41,113 nt of DNA, taken from positions 1 through 41,113 of the forward strand of contig JAPLSP010000637.1 in the NCBI GenBank assembly GCA_026398575.1. The letters run 5' to 3'. This DNA is from Candidatus Sumerlaeota bacterium. GTDB taxonomy: Bacteria; Sumerlaeota; Sumerlaeia; JADFCT01. Below the pieces are notes generated by a model, which was given only the letters and a program-made list of their open reading frames with translations, ran no database searches and had not been told where the DNA came from. Shown here in pieces: positions 7,790 to 16,355 of the stretch (position 1 is the stretch's first letter; each line of letters begins with the position of its first letter). Made by a program: the position numbers and the translations under genes.

Positions 7790-10182
7790 TTCGCGGGTTG
7801 TTCGAGCCGTCGGCGTTGCTCGACTACCTGCGCTCGTGCGTGGTGTTTGAGGAGGACGAGCGAGGGAACATCTCGAAGAAGGTGGCGGGATACCATCAGT
7901 TCCGCGCCGTGAGACAAACCCGCGCCAAGGTGCTGGCCGCACTCAAACCGCCGGAGGGCGTGAACGTAACGACCGAGGCCGGAAAGGGCGGCGTGGTGTG
8001 GCATACGCAAGGATCGGGCAAGTCGCTCACGATGCTGATGCTGGCGGGGGCGCTTATCCGCGAGCCGGTGATGGCTAATCCAACCGTCGTCATGGTGACC
8101 GATCGCAACGACCTGGACGACCAACTTTTCAATACGTTCGCGGGCGGGCGGGCGCTACTGCGTCAGGCCCCCTTTCAAGCCGAGAGCCGGGCGCATCTCA
8201 AAGAATTGCTGAACCACGCCTCGGGCGGCGTGATCTTCACTACCATCTTCAAATTCACCGAAGAGCATGGGATCATCAGCGAGCGCGCCAACGTCGTCGT
8301 GATGGCGGATGAAGCGCACCGCAGCCAGTACGGCTTCGCCGAGGGCGGCGCGCGCTGGATGCGTGAGGCGCTGCCGAACGCGACGTTCGTCGGCTTCACG
8401 GGCACTCCGCTGGACCGCGACGACCGGAGCACGCCGCGCGTCTTTGGCGAGTATGCCGATATCTACGACATCCGCCAGGCGGTGGAGGACGGCGCAACGA
8501 AGCCGATCTACTACGAATCGCGAATCATCAAGCTGCTGGTGAACGAAGCGGGGGCCGCCGAAGCCGAGCGCGAGTTGGACGCGGCGGCCAAGGCCTCGGG
8601 CGCGGGCGAGGACTTGCCGGAGACGGTGCGCGTGCCGCTGGAGGCGCTGGTCGGGGCGCCGGAACGCATCGAGCGCGTCGCGGCTTTCATCGCAGAGCAT
8701 TGGGAAAAGCGCCGCTCGGCGATGGAAGGCAAGGCAATGGTCGTGACGATGAGCCGCGACATCGCCGCGCGACTCTATGAGGAAATCAAGAAGCTCAGGC
8801 CCGAGTGGCACGACCCGGACGACGCAAAAGGCGCGATGAAGGTGGTGGTGACGGGCGGCCCGAATGACGAGCAACCGCTGATTCAGCACGTGCGAAGCAA
8901 GGCGGCGCGTAGGTCGCTCGCAGCGCGCTACAAGGACCCGGCGGACGACTTCCGGCTGGTGATCGTTTGCGACATGTGGTTGACGGGGTTCGATTGTCCG
9001 CCCATGCATACGATGTATCTCGATAAGGCGCTGGCCGGGCACAGTTTGATGCAGGCGATTGCGCGCGTGAATCGCGTCTGGGGCGAGAAGCCGGGCGGGC
9101 TGGTGGTGGATTTGCTGGGGCTGGCGGACCAACTGGCCGACGCGTTGGCGACTTACACGCAGGCAGGTGGGCGGGGCGACGCCGTCAAAAAGGTGCAGGA
9201 CGAGGCCGTTCCGGCGATGCTGGCGGCATTCGAGAAATTACGGGCGTTCTTTTACGGGTTTGATTATGAGCAAGCGCTGAACGCAGCGTCCGGGGCTGCG
9301 CTTCGGGTCTATGCCGACGCCGCAAATCATGTTTATGCGCAGGACGACGGATGGAAACGGTTCCGCACGATTGTCAAGGAATTGGCGATGGGGTTTGCCC
9401 TCGCGGCGCCGCGTCCGGAAGCGGAACCTATTGCCCCGCACTTGGCGTTTTACCAGCGGGTGCAGGCGATGATCCGAAAGCGCTTGGCCGACGAGCGAGG
9501 TCCAGGCGCGGGCGCGGGCGCAAATGCCGATATTGACGCAGCGGTGCGGCAAGTGATTGGCGGCGCGGTGGAAGCCGGGGAAGTGATAGACCTGTTCGCT
9601 GCGGCTGGACTGGCGGACGCAAGGCTCGACATTTTTTCCGATGAATTCCTCGCGCGCGTGGCCGCGCTGGAACAGAAGAACCTTGCGTTGGAGACTTTGC
9701 GCAAACTTCTGACCGACCAGATTCGCAGTACCGAGCGAACCAACCTCGTCCAGAGCCGGAAGTTCCGTCAAGCCCTCGAAGAGGCGATGGTCCGCTATAC
9801 CAACAAGGCCATCACGACGGCGGAAATGATTGCGCGGTTGCTTGACCTTGCCAAGTGGATGCGTGAGGCGCAGAACCGGGGGCAGGCACTCGGTCTGAAC
9901 CCGGATGAGACGGCGTTTTACGACGCTATCGCCGAAAACGAATCGGCGCGACAGGCGATGGCGAACGATAAATTGCGGCTCATGGCGCGGGAACTGGCGG
10001 AGATGGTCAAGAAACTGCCCAAGCTCGACTGGGCCCAGCGCGAGTCTGTTCGCGCGGACCTGCGGCGGCAGGTGCGGCGGCTCCTCGCAAGATACGGCTA
10101 CCCCCCCGATCTCTCGGAAGACGCGACTCAGCTTGTCCTCAAGCAGGCGGAACTCTCGACGGCGAATGGAGAAATCGAATAG
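7744..10182 (+). CDS. hsdR: Type I restriction subunit R, motor and C-terminal part, downstream of a frameshift
   Basis: Second piece of HsdR, the ATP-dependent DNA translocase of the type I complex. Superfamily 2 helicase motifs are present in order: Walker [25 protein letters not shown] box [25 protein letters not shown], and motif VI region [10 protein letters not shown] long helical C-terminal region that would contact HsdM follows. A GTG at 7744 could in principle start translation, but homology begins only around 7759-7770 with [13 protein letters not shown], so this is the continuation of the 7124 ORF rather than a separate gene. Without frameshifting, the nuclease and motor domains would be separate polypeptides and restriction would probably be lost while modification and DarTG remain. 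Confidence 0.9.
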   Translation: MASSDGGGEPTLEALIRGLFEPSALLDYLRSCVVFEEDERGNISKKVAGYHQFRAVRQTRAKVLAALKPPEGVNVTTEAGKGGVVWHTQGSGKSLTMLMLAGALIREPVMANPTVVMVTDRNDLDDQLFNTFAGGRALLRQAPFQAESRAHLKELLNHASGGVIFTTIFKFTEEHGIISERANVVVMADEAHRSQYGFAEGGARWMREALPNATFVGFTGTPLDRDDRSTPRVFGEYADIYDIRQAVEDGATKPIYYESRIIKLLVNEAGAAEAERELDAAAKASGAGEDLPETVRVPLEALVGAPERIERVAAFIAEHWEKRRSAMEGKAMVVTMSRDIAARLYEEIKKLRPEWHDPDDAKGAMKVVVTGGPNDEQPLIQHVRSKAARRSLAARYKDPADDFRLVIVCDMWLTGFDCPPMHTMYLDKALAGHSLMQAIARVNRVWGEKPGGLVVDLLGLADQLADALATYTQAGGRGDAVKKVQDEAVPAMLAAFEKLRAFFYGFDYEQALNAASGAALRVYADAANHVYAQDDGWKRFRTIVKELAMGFALAAPRPEAEPIAPHLAFYQRVQAMIRKRLADERGPGAGAGANADIDAAVRQVIGGAVEAGEVIDLFAAAGLADARLDIFSDEFLARVAALEQKNLALETLRKLLTDQIRSTERTNLVQSRKFRQALEEAMVRYTNKAITTAEMIARLLDLAKWMREAQNRGQALGLNPDETAFYDAIAENESARQAMANDKLRLMARELAEMVKKLPKLDWAQRESVRADLRRQVRRLLARYGYPPDLSEDATQLVLKQAELSTANGEIE
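7754..7768 (+). other. Frameshift at G5 run in hsdR
   Basis: The run of five G at 7759-7763 marks the point where homology moves from one frame to the next. One extra G would give a continuous HsdR of about 1,020 codons. A deletion, a sequencing error or a slippage site are all possible. There is no clear slippery heptamer of the X XXY YYZ type here. Confidence 0.75.
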
Positions 10183-10255
10183 GCGAGAGAATCGGCGGCT
10201 GTATTTTGGGAGCAGTCAGGAATGGTGCTGAAAGCGGCTGAGAGCGAGCGCGGTT

Positions 10256-10549
10256 TCATTTCCCGGATTTTTCATCGCGCGCTTCTTGCGACTTGCGCTG
10301 CGCTTCCATGACCGCCGCATCCGGCATCTGCGCGGGCCTTTCGTTTGACGCTGCGGCGAGCGTTCCGGCGACGCGCGGAGCGGGCATACGGCCCACATCG
10401 CGTCCCTTGACCACGGCTTGCGTCAGCGGCTGGGATTCGAATTCGACTAAACCGGCGGCCAATCCCTGCGCCTCGGCGCGGACCGCGATCTTGCCCGGAT
10501 TGGGAGTGGATTGAATCATGACAGTGGCAATGCCCAATTCCGAACGCAT
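10256..10549 (-). pseudogene. C-terminal remnant of a GH2-type beta-galactosidase-like protein
   Basis: About 97 codons. The first third (ELGIATVMIQSTPNPGKIA, then RAEAQGL) resembles the C-terminal beta-sandwich found near the end of GH2 beta-galactosidases, where a strand ending in an IRST-like motif is followed by GKI-V-AEA-GL. No catalytic domain is present upstream. The same frame carries a TGA at 10565-10567, which is also the stop of the small gene upstream. The rest of the fragment is Ala/Gln-rich and uninformative. The identification is from memory of the family pattern and is moderate at best. It points to a degraded glycosidase gene at the right border of the defence locus. Confidence 0.45.
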
Positions 10550-10564
10550 CGGATTGGCTTGGCT

Positions 10565-10753
10565 TCAGTGACAGATGAGGGCTGTACTCCGCGTTTTTTT
10601 TGTTGGCCTCACCTTACGCCGGTCAACGATCCGGCTTAAGGGATTTCGCTCCATCTTCTGCAAGGTCGCAACCATGGCGTCAATATTATAGCCATGTTGG
10701 CGGGCAAATTCATCTCTATAGCGCCAGACTTCCTCAAGGATTTCATTTTTCAT
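10565..10753 (-). CDS. Small uncharacterised protein (62 aa)
   Basis: Short acidic/basic helical protein beginning KNEILEEVWRYRDEFA and containing YNIDAMVATLQKMER. I recognise the pattern of a widespread family of 60-80-residue uncharacterised proteins (ILEEVWR-RD-A---YD--A). It is common in cyanobacteria and PVC-type genomes and sometimes neighbours toxin genes, but has no established function. GGAG about 10 nt before the ATG could act as ribosome-binding site. No toxin-like partner is adjacent. Its reading frame is the same as that of the glycosidase remnant beyond the TGA. The last 10-15 residues look unlike the family and may have been acquired when the neighbouring gene decayed. Confidence 0.6.
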   Translation of the reverse strand: MKNEILEEVWRYRDEFARQHGYNIDAMVATLQKMERNPLSRIVDRRKVRPTKKTRSTALICH

Positions 10754-10824
10754 TTTTCACTGTCTCCGCTCTCGCAACTGGCGCATATATCTGCCAAGGG
10801 ATAATGGCAATGCGGTCGGAAACA

Positions 10825-10929
10825 GCGCCAGCTTTTGGAGTAAGGTTGCTTGCCGCCTTCTTTTTAGCGCCAAAGCCATTGAAACGCCAAAAAGAAGGCG
10901 GCAAGCCACCTTACTCCAAAAGCTGGCGC
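10825..10929. repeat. Long hairpin: 45-bp inverted repeat with 15-nt loop
   Basis: The left arm (10825-10869) and right arm (10885-10929) are reverse complements with only two mismatches, both G-U compatible in RNA. The loop is 15 nt. A further short complementary pair, AATGCGG at 10809-10815 and CCGCATT at 10940-10946, suggests an outer boundary. The element lies between two - strand genes. It could be a MITE or REP-like interspersed palindrome or a strong transcript-end structure. No T-run follows either arm closely, so a simple intrinsic terminator is unlikely. Open frames across it are by-products of the palindrome. Confidence 0.85.
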
Positions 10930-10982
10930 CTCTCCTATCCGCATTAATTTCCAATCCTTACACGTGAAGTCTTATGCTAAGC

Positions 10983-12239
10983 CTACCCCAGTCTCATCAG
11001 CGGGAATGGGAAACGCGCTTTGGCGATGGTGAGGCCGCGCACGTCTATTTTCGATAGATCCGCCACGCCCAGGCCTGCCTTCTCGGCCATCAGCAGATGG
11101 TTCTCGCAATGGCCGAATGGCGCCACCCCGCGCTTGGCGCGCGGATCCGCAGCGCCCATCACTCCGGCGCCCACCGCGTCGGTGGCAACCGGATCAAGCC
11201 CCGCTATGAGCACGCCGGGCTTGACCAGTTTTACTCCTTCGTACCAGGGACCTTCGGCGCCGCTCATGGAAACGATGCCGTCTATGATCGCCAGATGAAT
11301 CGGGCGCGCGCCGCAGATATCGGTAACCGTGCGCGGCACGCGAATGCATTGATCGGTCGGCTGATTATCTTTCGTGAATTTGAATCCCGGCATCTTTATG
11401 CGCCCATACCACGGGTCCGAAGGCTCGCCGGGCGAGTGGATGGGATCGCGCCCCGCCAATGCGTCTTCGCTGCCCGCTTCACTGCCATAGAGCGCGTTGG
11501 GCGTGATTCCAAACAGGTTCTTCATCGAAAGCGTCACGCCGCAGGTCAGGTGTTGCTTGAGTTTGCACAGCGACACCATCACATCCGTCTCTTCATAGCA
11601 ATGATTGAATTGGAGGGATGAAAACATCAGGCCGCCGCCGGGTACTTTCATCTCGGCGTACTTCTTGCCTGAGCCCAGGTTGCGCGTATTCTCGAACTCG
11701 ACTTTTCCCAATGCTTCCAAGGCCTTGATGTTCCAATTGGCCCAACCCAGCGTTTCCTCCAAATCGCTTTTGCTGTTCGTGGATTCGACGAAGCGCACGC
11801 GCCGGGCGCCAGCGTCAAAGAGCAGCGCCGTCAGCGCCAGCGCGGTCGCGCAATGAGTGATATAGACTTCGCCCGCAGGCCGCCCAAAGACGTTCTTGAA
11901 ATCCGTGCCGGTCAGGTTGATTTTCACGGTGACGGTCTTGTTCTTGACAAGCGAACCAATCCCGCCGATCAGATCGAAGGATTGTTTCATCGCCGCGCGA
12001 ACCTCTTTGGCGTCATAGCCACGGCAGGAGACGATGGACACCGGCGCGCCGGCATTCTTGGGCGCTGCCGACTCGACAACCGGAGCGGCCTCGGCAGCCA
12101 GGGCGTTCATTGCATGTGGAACAATCACGGGCGCGGCAACAGCCATTGCCCCGCCCCATCGGACAAACTCGCGGCGCGTGCAGCATTGAGGCTTCAGGCA
12201 AGCGTTTGCTTCTGACTCTCTCTCATTTATGTTTTTCAT
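10983..12239 (-). CDS. Tat-exported DUF362 domain protein
   Basis: 418-residue protein with a twin-arginine signal near the N-terminus (TRREFVRWGGAMAVAAP, about residues 21-37), followed by a hydrophobic stretch and an Ala-rich cleavage region. The mature part is a DUF362 domain: VSIVSCRGYDAKEV, TVTVKINLTG, the Cys/Lys-containing VSLCKLKQH and SMKNLFGI, AIIDGIVSMSG and LAGLDPVATDAVG segments are all typical. DUF362 proteins have no settled biochemical role; Tat export suggests a folded, possibly cofactor-bearing protein outside the cytoplasmic membrane. The gene diverges from the fucosidase gene across a 244-bp intergenic region. The catalytic partner, if any, is not evident here. Confidence 0.85.
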   Translation of the reverse strand: MKNINERESEANACLKPQCCTRREFVRWGGAMAVAAPVIVPHAMNALAAEAAPVVESAAPKNAGAPVSIVSCRGYDAKEVRAAMKQSFDLIGGIGSLVKNKTVTVKINLTGTDFKNVFGRPAGEVYITHCATALALTALLFDAGARRVRFVESTNSKSDLEETLGWANWNIKALEALGKVEFENTRNLGSGKKYAEMKVPGGGLMFSSLQFNHCYEETDVMVSLCKLKQHLTCGVTLSMKNLFGITPNALYGSEAGSEDALAGRDPIHSPGEPSDPWYGRIKMPGFKFTKDNQPTDQCIRVPRTVTDICGARPIHLAIIDGIVSMSGAEGPWYEGVKLVKPGVLIAGLDPVATDAVGAGVMGAADPRAKRGVAPFGHCENHLLMAEKAGLGVADLSKIDVRGLTIAKARFPFPLMRLG

Positions 12240-12434
12240 TGTATGCTCTCGTTTATTTTCAGGGATTCATTCCAGTTGCTTTGCATGATGATAAGAAAGC
12301 CATATCACTTATCTTTCCGTGCGGCAAGCGAGACATTTTGGCGACTCAAACTTCATGAGATTAGGCTTTTCTTCAACCCATCTGATAGTCTATTGCTATT
12401 GGACACAAAGGGCAAGCATTGCAGACATTGCAGA

Positions 12435-12448
12435 CCATGATTTCATGG
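12435..12448. promoter_or_regulatory. Short palindrome upstream of the fucosidase gene
   Basis: CCATGA-TT-TCATGG is a perfect 6-bp inverted repeat centred about 42 nt before the fucosidase ATG. It is preceded by a doubled ACATTGCAGAC-like motif at about 12416-12434. The position would suit an operator. No convincing -35/-10 pair was found in the 244-bp divergent region. Confidence 0.25.
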
Positions 12449-12483
12449 CTGCCAAAACTCCCAAACCATAAAAGGATGCAACG

Positions 12484-14469
12484 ATGATTTCCAAGACCCG
12501 AATCATGCGGATCGCGCTGGCCTTGATCGCCGCCGGCGTATTCAGTTTGGGCGCACGCGCGCAGGAAGCCAAGACAACCTGTTCCCTGCCCATGGCCGAG
12601 GGCGCATTCAAAGGAGATATGGATTCGCTGAAGACCTATTCATGTCCAGATTGGTATCGCGACGCCAAGTTTGGCATCTGGGCGCACTGGGGACCGCAGG
12701 CCGTGCCGATGGACGGCGACTGGTACGCGCGCGGCATGTACGAGGAAGGCAACAAGCATTATAAATATCATCTGGAGCACTACGGGCATCCCTCGGAATT
12801 CGGCTACAAGGACATCATCCAACTATGGAAAGCGGAGAAGTGGGACCCCGACCGTTTGATGCAGCTTTATAAAAAAGCCGGCGCCAAGTATTTCGTCAGC
12901 ATGGGCTCGCATCACGATAATTTCTTCCTGTGGAACTCGAAGATTCATAAATGGAATGCCGTCAACATGGGGCCGAAGCGCGACGTAGTCGGCGACTGGC
13001 AGAAGGCGGCGCAAAAATACGGGCTGAAGTTCGGCGTCTCGGAACACCTGGGCGCCAGCTTCAATTGGTTCCAGAGCGCCCATCGCGCGGACAAAGCAGG
13101 CCCCAAGGCCGGCGTGCCCTATGACGGCGCGGACCCGAAGTATGCGGAGCTTTATCACTGGCTGGGCGATCCAAAAGACAAGGGTTGGTACAGCAAAAAT
13201 CCCGACTGGCATCAACTGTGGTACAACGAAATCAAGGAACTGATAGACAACTATCATCCCGACCTGCTCTACACCGACGGCGGCGTGCCGTTCGGCAATG
13301 AGGTCGGCCGCACGCTGATTGCGCACTTGTATAACGACAACGCCTCGCGCCACGGCGGCAAAGTCGAGGCCGTTTATAACTGCAAGCAAAAATCCGAAGG
13401 CCGCTGGATCGAAGACCTTGAACGCGGGATCATGCCGAAGATTGATCCTTATCCCTGGCAGACCGACACCTCGATCGGCGACTGGTATTACAACCGCAAC
13501 TGGAAGTTCCGCCCAGTCAGCTGGGTGATCCACATGCTCGTGGACAACGTCAGCAAAAACGGCAATCTGCTGCTGAACGTCGTGCAGCGCCCGGATGGCT
13601 CGCTGGATGAGGAAGTCGAGCAGATGCTCGAGCAATTGGCCGCGTGGAACGCGATCAACGGCGAAGGCATCTTCGGGACGCGGCCGTGGCAGGTTTATGG
13701 CGAGAGCTCTGTCAAGGTGGCGGCCGGCAGATTCAATGAAGACTACAAGTACAACGCGAACGCCATTCGCTTTACCACCAAAGGCTCGACGCTATACGCC
13801 TTCGCGCTCGGATGGCCGGAAGATAAGCAGCTGGTGATAAAATCCCTCGCGAAACCGGAAGGCGAAACCGGAAACGTCATTGAAAGCATCAGCCTCCTCG
13901 GCTCCGGCGCCAAGATCGAATGGAAGCAAAACGCCGAAGCCCTCGTTGTAACGCTCCCCTCAGAAAAGCCCTGCGACTTTGCCATCGCGCTGAAAATTGC
14001 CGGTAAAGACTTCAAAGCCATTCCCATAAAAGAAGAGCCATCCGCCGCTGCCGCAACGGTCAAGCCTGACGCCAAGGGCACGGTGAAACTGCCCGCCGAA
14101 TCCGCCGAAATGCACGGCAGCCAGATCAAGACGGAAGACCATGGCGGCGAAACGAATATTGGCTTCTGGGACAAGGGCGACGAGTGGGTTTCGTGGAAGG
14201 TGAATTTCGCCAAAGCCGGCAAGTTCAAAGTCATCGCCAGTATCGCCGCCACGAACAGCGGCGCGGAGTTTGTCGTTGAAGTCGCCGATCAGAAGCTAAC
14301 CGGCAAATCCCAGACAACCAGCGGATGGGAGGACTTCAAAGAAATTGAAATCGGCCAAGTCGAAATCAAACAAGCCGGCGATCAGGTCGTCAAAGTCCGC
14401 CCCAAAGACCCGCAAAACTGGAAGCCGATGAATCTGCGCTGGGTGAAGTTCGCGCCGGTGGGCGAATGA
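12484..14469 (+). CDS. Secreted GH29 alpha-L-fucosidase with C-terminal carbohydrate-binding-like domain
   Basis: Cleaves terminal alpha-L-fucose from glycans, by family. A signal peptide occupies about residues 1-26 (hydrophobic core IALALIAAGVFSL, then AQ). The GH29 barrel starts with DAKFGIWAHWGPQAVP and contains the expected AKYFVSMGSHHDNF and FGVSEHLGASFNW. LLYTDGG carries the likely nucleophile Asp265. A beta-sandwich follows (about 390-500), and the last ~120 residues (GDEWVSWKVNFAKAGKF, NLRWVKF) look like a sugar-binding or PKD-like module often seen at the end of such fucosidases. AAGGA about 8 nt upstream supports the start. The neighbouring lyase and the Tat protein suggest a polysaccharide-use context, now interrupted by an insertion sequence. 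Confidence 0.92.
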   Translation: MISKTRIMRIALALIAAGVFSLGARAQEAKTTCSLPMAEGAFKGDMDSLKTYSCPDWYRDAKFGIWAHWGPQAVPMDGDWYARGMYEEGNKHYKYHLEHYGHPSEFGYKDIIQLWKAEKWDPDRLMQLYKKAGAKYFVSMGSHHDNFFLWNSKIHKWNAVNMGPKRDVVGDWQKAAQKYGLKFGVSEHLGASFNWFQSAHRADKAGPKAGVPYDGADPKYAELYHWLGDPKDKGWYSKNPDWHQLWYNEIKELIDNYHPDLLYTDGGVPFGNEVGRTLIAHLYNDNASRHGGKVEAVYNCKQKSEGRWIEDLERGIMPKIDPYPWQTDTSIGDWYYNRNWKFRPVSWVIHMLVDNVSKNGNLLLNVVQRPDGSLDEEVEQMLEQLAAWNAINGEGIFGTRPWQVYGESSVKVAAGRFNEDYKYNANAIRFTTKGSTLYAFALGWPEDKQLVIKSLAKPEGETGNVIESISLLGSGAKIEWKQNAEALVVTLPSEKPCDFAIALKIAGKDFKAIPIKEEPSAAAATVKPDAKGTVKLPAESAEMHGSQIKTEDHGGETNIGFWDKGDEWVSWKVNFAKAGKFKVIASIAATNSGAEFVVEVADQKLTGKSQTTSGWEDFKEIEIGQVEIKQAGDQVVKVRPKDPQNWKPMNLRWVKFAPVGE

Positions 14470-14479
14470 TGATTGGCTG

Positions 14480-14533
14480 GCGAAGGACCACAAGGACAAC
14501 AACGACATCAAGAACCTCAAGGACCCCAAGGAC
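14480..14533. repeat. Six tandem degenerate 9-mers after the fucosidase gene
   Basis: Units gcgaaggac, cacaaggac, aacaacgac, atcaagaac, ctcaaggac, cccaaggac share the pattern -ncaaggac with a strict 9-nt period. They lie between the fucosidase stop and the insertion sequence and code for nothing recognisable. Confidence 0.7.
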
Positions 14534-14557
14534 CCTGATAGAGGCAAAGCTTGGCTG

Positions 14558-14576
14558 AAAAAAGCCCGGATCGGGC
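14558..14576 (-). terminator. Intrinsic terminator at the left end of the insertion sequence
   Basis: On the - strand GCCCG-ATC-CGGGC is followed directly by TTTTTT. The stem spans the junction: one arm lies in the insertion-sequence end and the other in flanking DNA. It would end transposase transcripts. Confidence 0.5.
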
Positions 14577-14597
14577 GCACGACATAAAAGTGGGTTT
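14573..14597. repeat. Left terminal inverted repeat of the ISKra4-type element
   Basis: This 25-bp end is the reverse complement of 16356-16380 except for one T/A difference in the middle. The transposase stop codon overlaps its inner edge. Confidence 0.9.
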
Positions 14598-15874
14598 TAA
14601 GCAGCCGCGATGGACGCCCGATCCTCCCAGAACTGCTCGAACCGCCCGGAGTATTGGCAACAGCGCGCGGCAATGATGGCGTTGGCGCCTTTGACAGTCC
14701 AAAACATCCCCGATTGTTTCAGGCGTTTTCCGATCAGCGTTTTGCATCCGGCCTCTACCACGCCCGAGCCGACGAACAGTCCCTGTTCGCGGAATTTCTT
14801 GTAGCGCATATGGTCGGCATTATTCTCGAAGTAAAGAATATGGTCTTCCGCTTCTTTGCGGGTTTTCTCATCGGGCGGCAAGAGCGGACGCATGTGCGCG
14901 GCCATAGATTCGACGTCTCCTTTGTCCAACATCGCCAGCCAATGGTTTTCGCGTTGGACGGTTCGCTCGGCCACGGGCAGGAGTTTCATGAATTTGTGCA
15001 GATGCTCGCGCGCATGAAACAGGTCTATGATATGAAGGGCGCCGGGGAAATGCTCGGTCGCGATGGATTTGTTGTAGGCGATCCCGTCGGTCAGAATGAC
15101 GACGCAGCCGGCTTGGCGCAGGCCGCGGCGGACGGCCTCGCCGTGGATATCATAGCCGAATTCATTGCTGGTTTTGATGGCGCCGACATACGTCATGCTG
15201 TCCGGATCGCGAACGGGGCGGCCTTCTTCATCCAGGATCGTTTGCGTGAACACGCAGCCGAGTTTGACCTCGCGCGATCTGGACGAACCGTCCGGCTGCT
15301 TGCCTTTGCGTCCGACCAGTTCCGTGGGGCGCATCGGCGCGCCCGTACCGTCGTAACTGATGTAGAGAACCGGGACGGGCGGTCCGGCCTCTGGCGGAAC
15401 GGCGCCGGCGGCTTCGCAACACAAGGCTTTGCCGGCTTGCCGTTGCATCCAGTTTTCGATTTGGCGTCCGGTAGCTTCGGCCACGCGTTCGACCTCTTTG
15501 GCGGAGGTCTTGAAATTGGCGTACAGGCCCAAGTCCTCGGCGGCCTCACGGAAACTTTCCCGACTTCCCGCGCGGGACATCACCCGTCGCGCGCCGGGTG
15601 AAAATCCGACGCCGGCCACGTCGAGCGCCTCGTCGGCCGGGACCCGCGACGCGCCGCACGTCTGGCACTCATAAACCGCGCGGGAGAATGTGACGGGCCC
15701 GAGCAGCGTTTGGATGGTCTTGCGCTTCAAGCCCCGGCTGCGCATTTTGCGCCCGCAGCGGCAACGCACGGATTTGTCCCGTCGTCCGGCGCCAAATCCT
15801 TCCAGCGCTTTTTCCAACACGCGCGCGCCCCAGGCCATCACGCTGGAGCGCACGTAAAATTCCATCGCCTCCAT
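14597..15874 (-). CDS. ISKra4-family transposase, downstream ORF (DDE domain)
   Basis: 425 codons from the first ATG, but the open frame extends up to the slippery run at 15956-15963. The real product is probably the fused frameshift protein of about 560 residues. A zinc-ribbon-like region (Cys38, Cys40, Cys70, Cys73) precedes the catalytic core, whose DDE residues are visible as Asp175 (ISYDGTG), Asp263 (VILTDGIAYNKS) and Glu374 (GSGVVEAGCK). This motif set is typical of the ISKra4 family. The stop codon lies inside the left terminal repeat, a compact arrangement usual for an intact element. Confidence 0.9.
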   Translation of the reverse strand: MEAMEFYVRSSVMAWGARVLEKALEGFGAGRRDKSVRCRCGRKMRSRGLKRKTIQTLLGPVTFSRAVYECQTCGASRVPADEALDVAGVGFSPGARRVMSRAGSRESFREAAEDLGLYANFKTSAKEVERVAEATGRQIENWMQRQAGKALCCEAAGAVPPEAGPPVPVLYISYDGTGAPMRPTELVGRKGKQPDGSSRSREVKLGCVFTQTILDEEGRPVRDPDSMTYVGAIKTSNEFGYDIHGEAVRRGLRQAGCVVILTDGIAYNKSIATEHFPGALHIIDLFHAREHLHKFMKLLPVAERTVQRENHWLAMLDKGDVESMAAHMRPLLPPDEKTRKEAEDHILYFENNADHMRYKKFREQGLFVGSGVVEAGCKTLIGKRLKQSGMFWTVKGANAIIAARCCQYSGRFEQFWEDRASIAAA

Positions 15875-15942
15875 GTCGAAGGCTTCTTGCTGGCAGGCGC
15901 GCTGAATGAGGCGTTCCTGTTCCGCCTCTTTTTCCGTTTCGA

Positions 15943-16287
15943 TTATCCGCGAGAGTTTTTTTTACTGTCGTCCGGATCCGAGGCGGCCCTGTCGGCCAAA
16001 CGTTGGCTGATTTGAACCAGTTCGGCCGACAGTTTTTGGAAACGGCGGAAGGATTCAATCTGCCGGCGATACAGGTCTTCCTGCTGGCGCGGCACTCGTT
16101 TCGAGATGGTCTTGTTTTTGTCCTTGTAGGAGTAAACAAGGTACGGACCCCGTCTGGTTTTGGAGCCGTCTTTGCGAACGGTTTGCAGCCATTGCTGAGT
16201 GATGCTGCCCTTGCGCATCGGCGGCAGCGAAGCCAATTCCTTGATGATTTCGTCCCGCCGGTTTTGCAGTTGCGTGGATGGATTCAT
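15943..16287 (-). CDS. ISKra4 upstream ORF, DUF6788-like
   Basis: 114-residue basic protein containing MRKGSITQQWLQTVRKDGSK and GPYLVYSYKDKNK, the pattern of the DUF6788 leader found upstream of many ISKra4-type transposases and likely involved in DNA end binding. AGGAGG lies 5 nt before the ATG. Near its end, the codons AAA AAA AAC allow a -1 shift into the transposase frame; without it, translation stops at TAA 15943-15945. Confidence 0.85.
   Translation of the reverse strand: MNPSTQLQNRRDEIIKELASLPPMRKGSITQQWLQTVRKDGSKTRRGPYLVYSYKDKNKTISKRVPRQQEDLYRRQIESFRRFQKLSAELVQISQRLADRAASDPDDSKKNSRG
15955..15961 (-). other. Programmed -1 frameshift site A AAA AAC
   Basis: In the frame of the upstream ORF the sequence reads A AAA AAC, a canonical X XXY YYZ slippery heptamer inside an A8 run. 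Slipping back one base enters the transposase frame, which is then open (KKKLSRIIETEKEAEQERL) through the ATG at 15874 to the end of the gene. Confidence 0.8.
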
Positions 16288-16306
16288 GGTTTCCTCCTAA
16301 AGAATG

Positions 16307-16321
16307 TAGTATATTATACTA
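16307..16321 (-). promoter_or_regulatory. Transposase promoter -10 region inside a palindrome
   Basis: TAGTATA-T-TATACTA is a 7-bp inverted repeat. On the - strand it contains a perfect TATAAT (16313-16318) about 26 nt before the transposase-leader ATG. A T-rich stretch stands where a -35 box would be. Binding at the palindrome could control transposition. Confidence 0.5.
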
Positions 16322-16355
16322 TACAGAGCAGGGGCAAAAAAAGAGAAAAATGCAG

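Noticed and set aside
7744..7790. Programmed frameshift in hsdR
   Set aside because: There is no slippery heptamer in the correct frame, so a missing base is the simpler explanation.
6941..7942. 333-codon - strand ORF across darG/hsdR
   Set aside because: It is a shadow of GC-rich coding DNA; darG and hsdR motifs are unambiguous on the + strand.
10600..10954. ORFs on both strands across the large palindrome (115 and 65 codons)
   Set aside because: Their sequence is produced by the inverted repeat; no family resemblance or ribosome-binding site.
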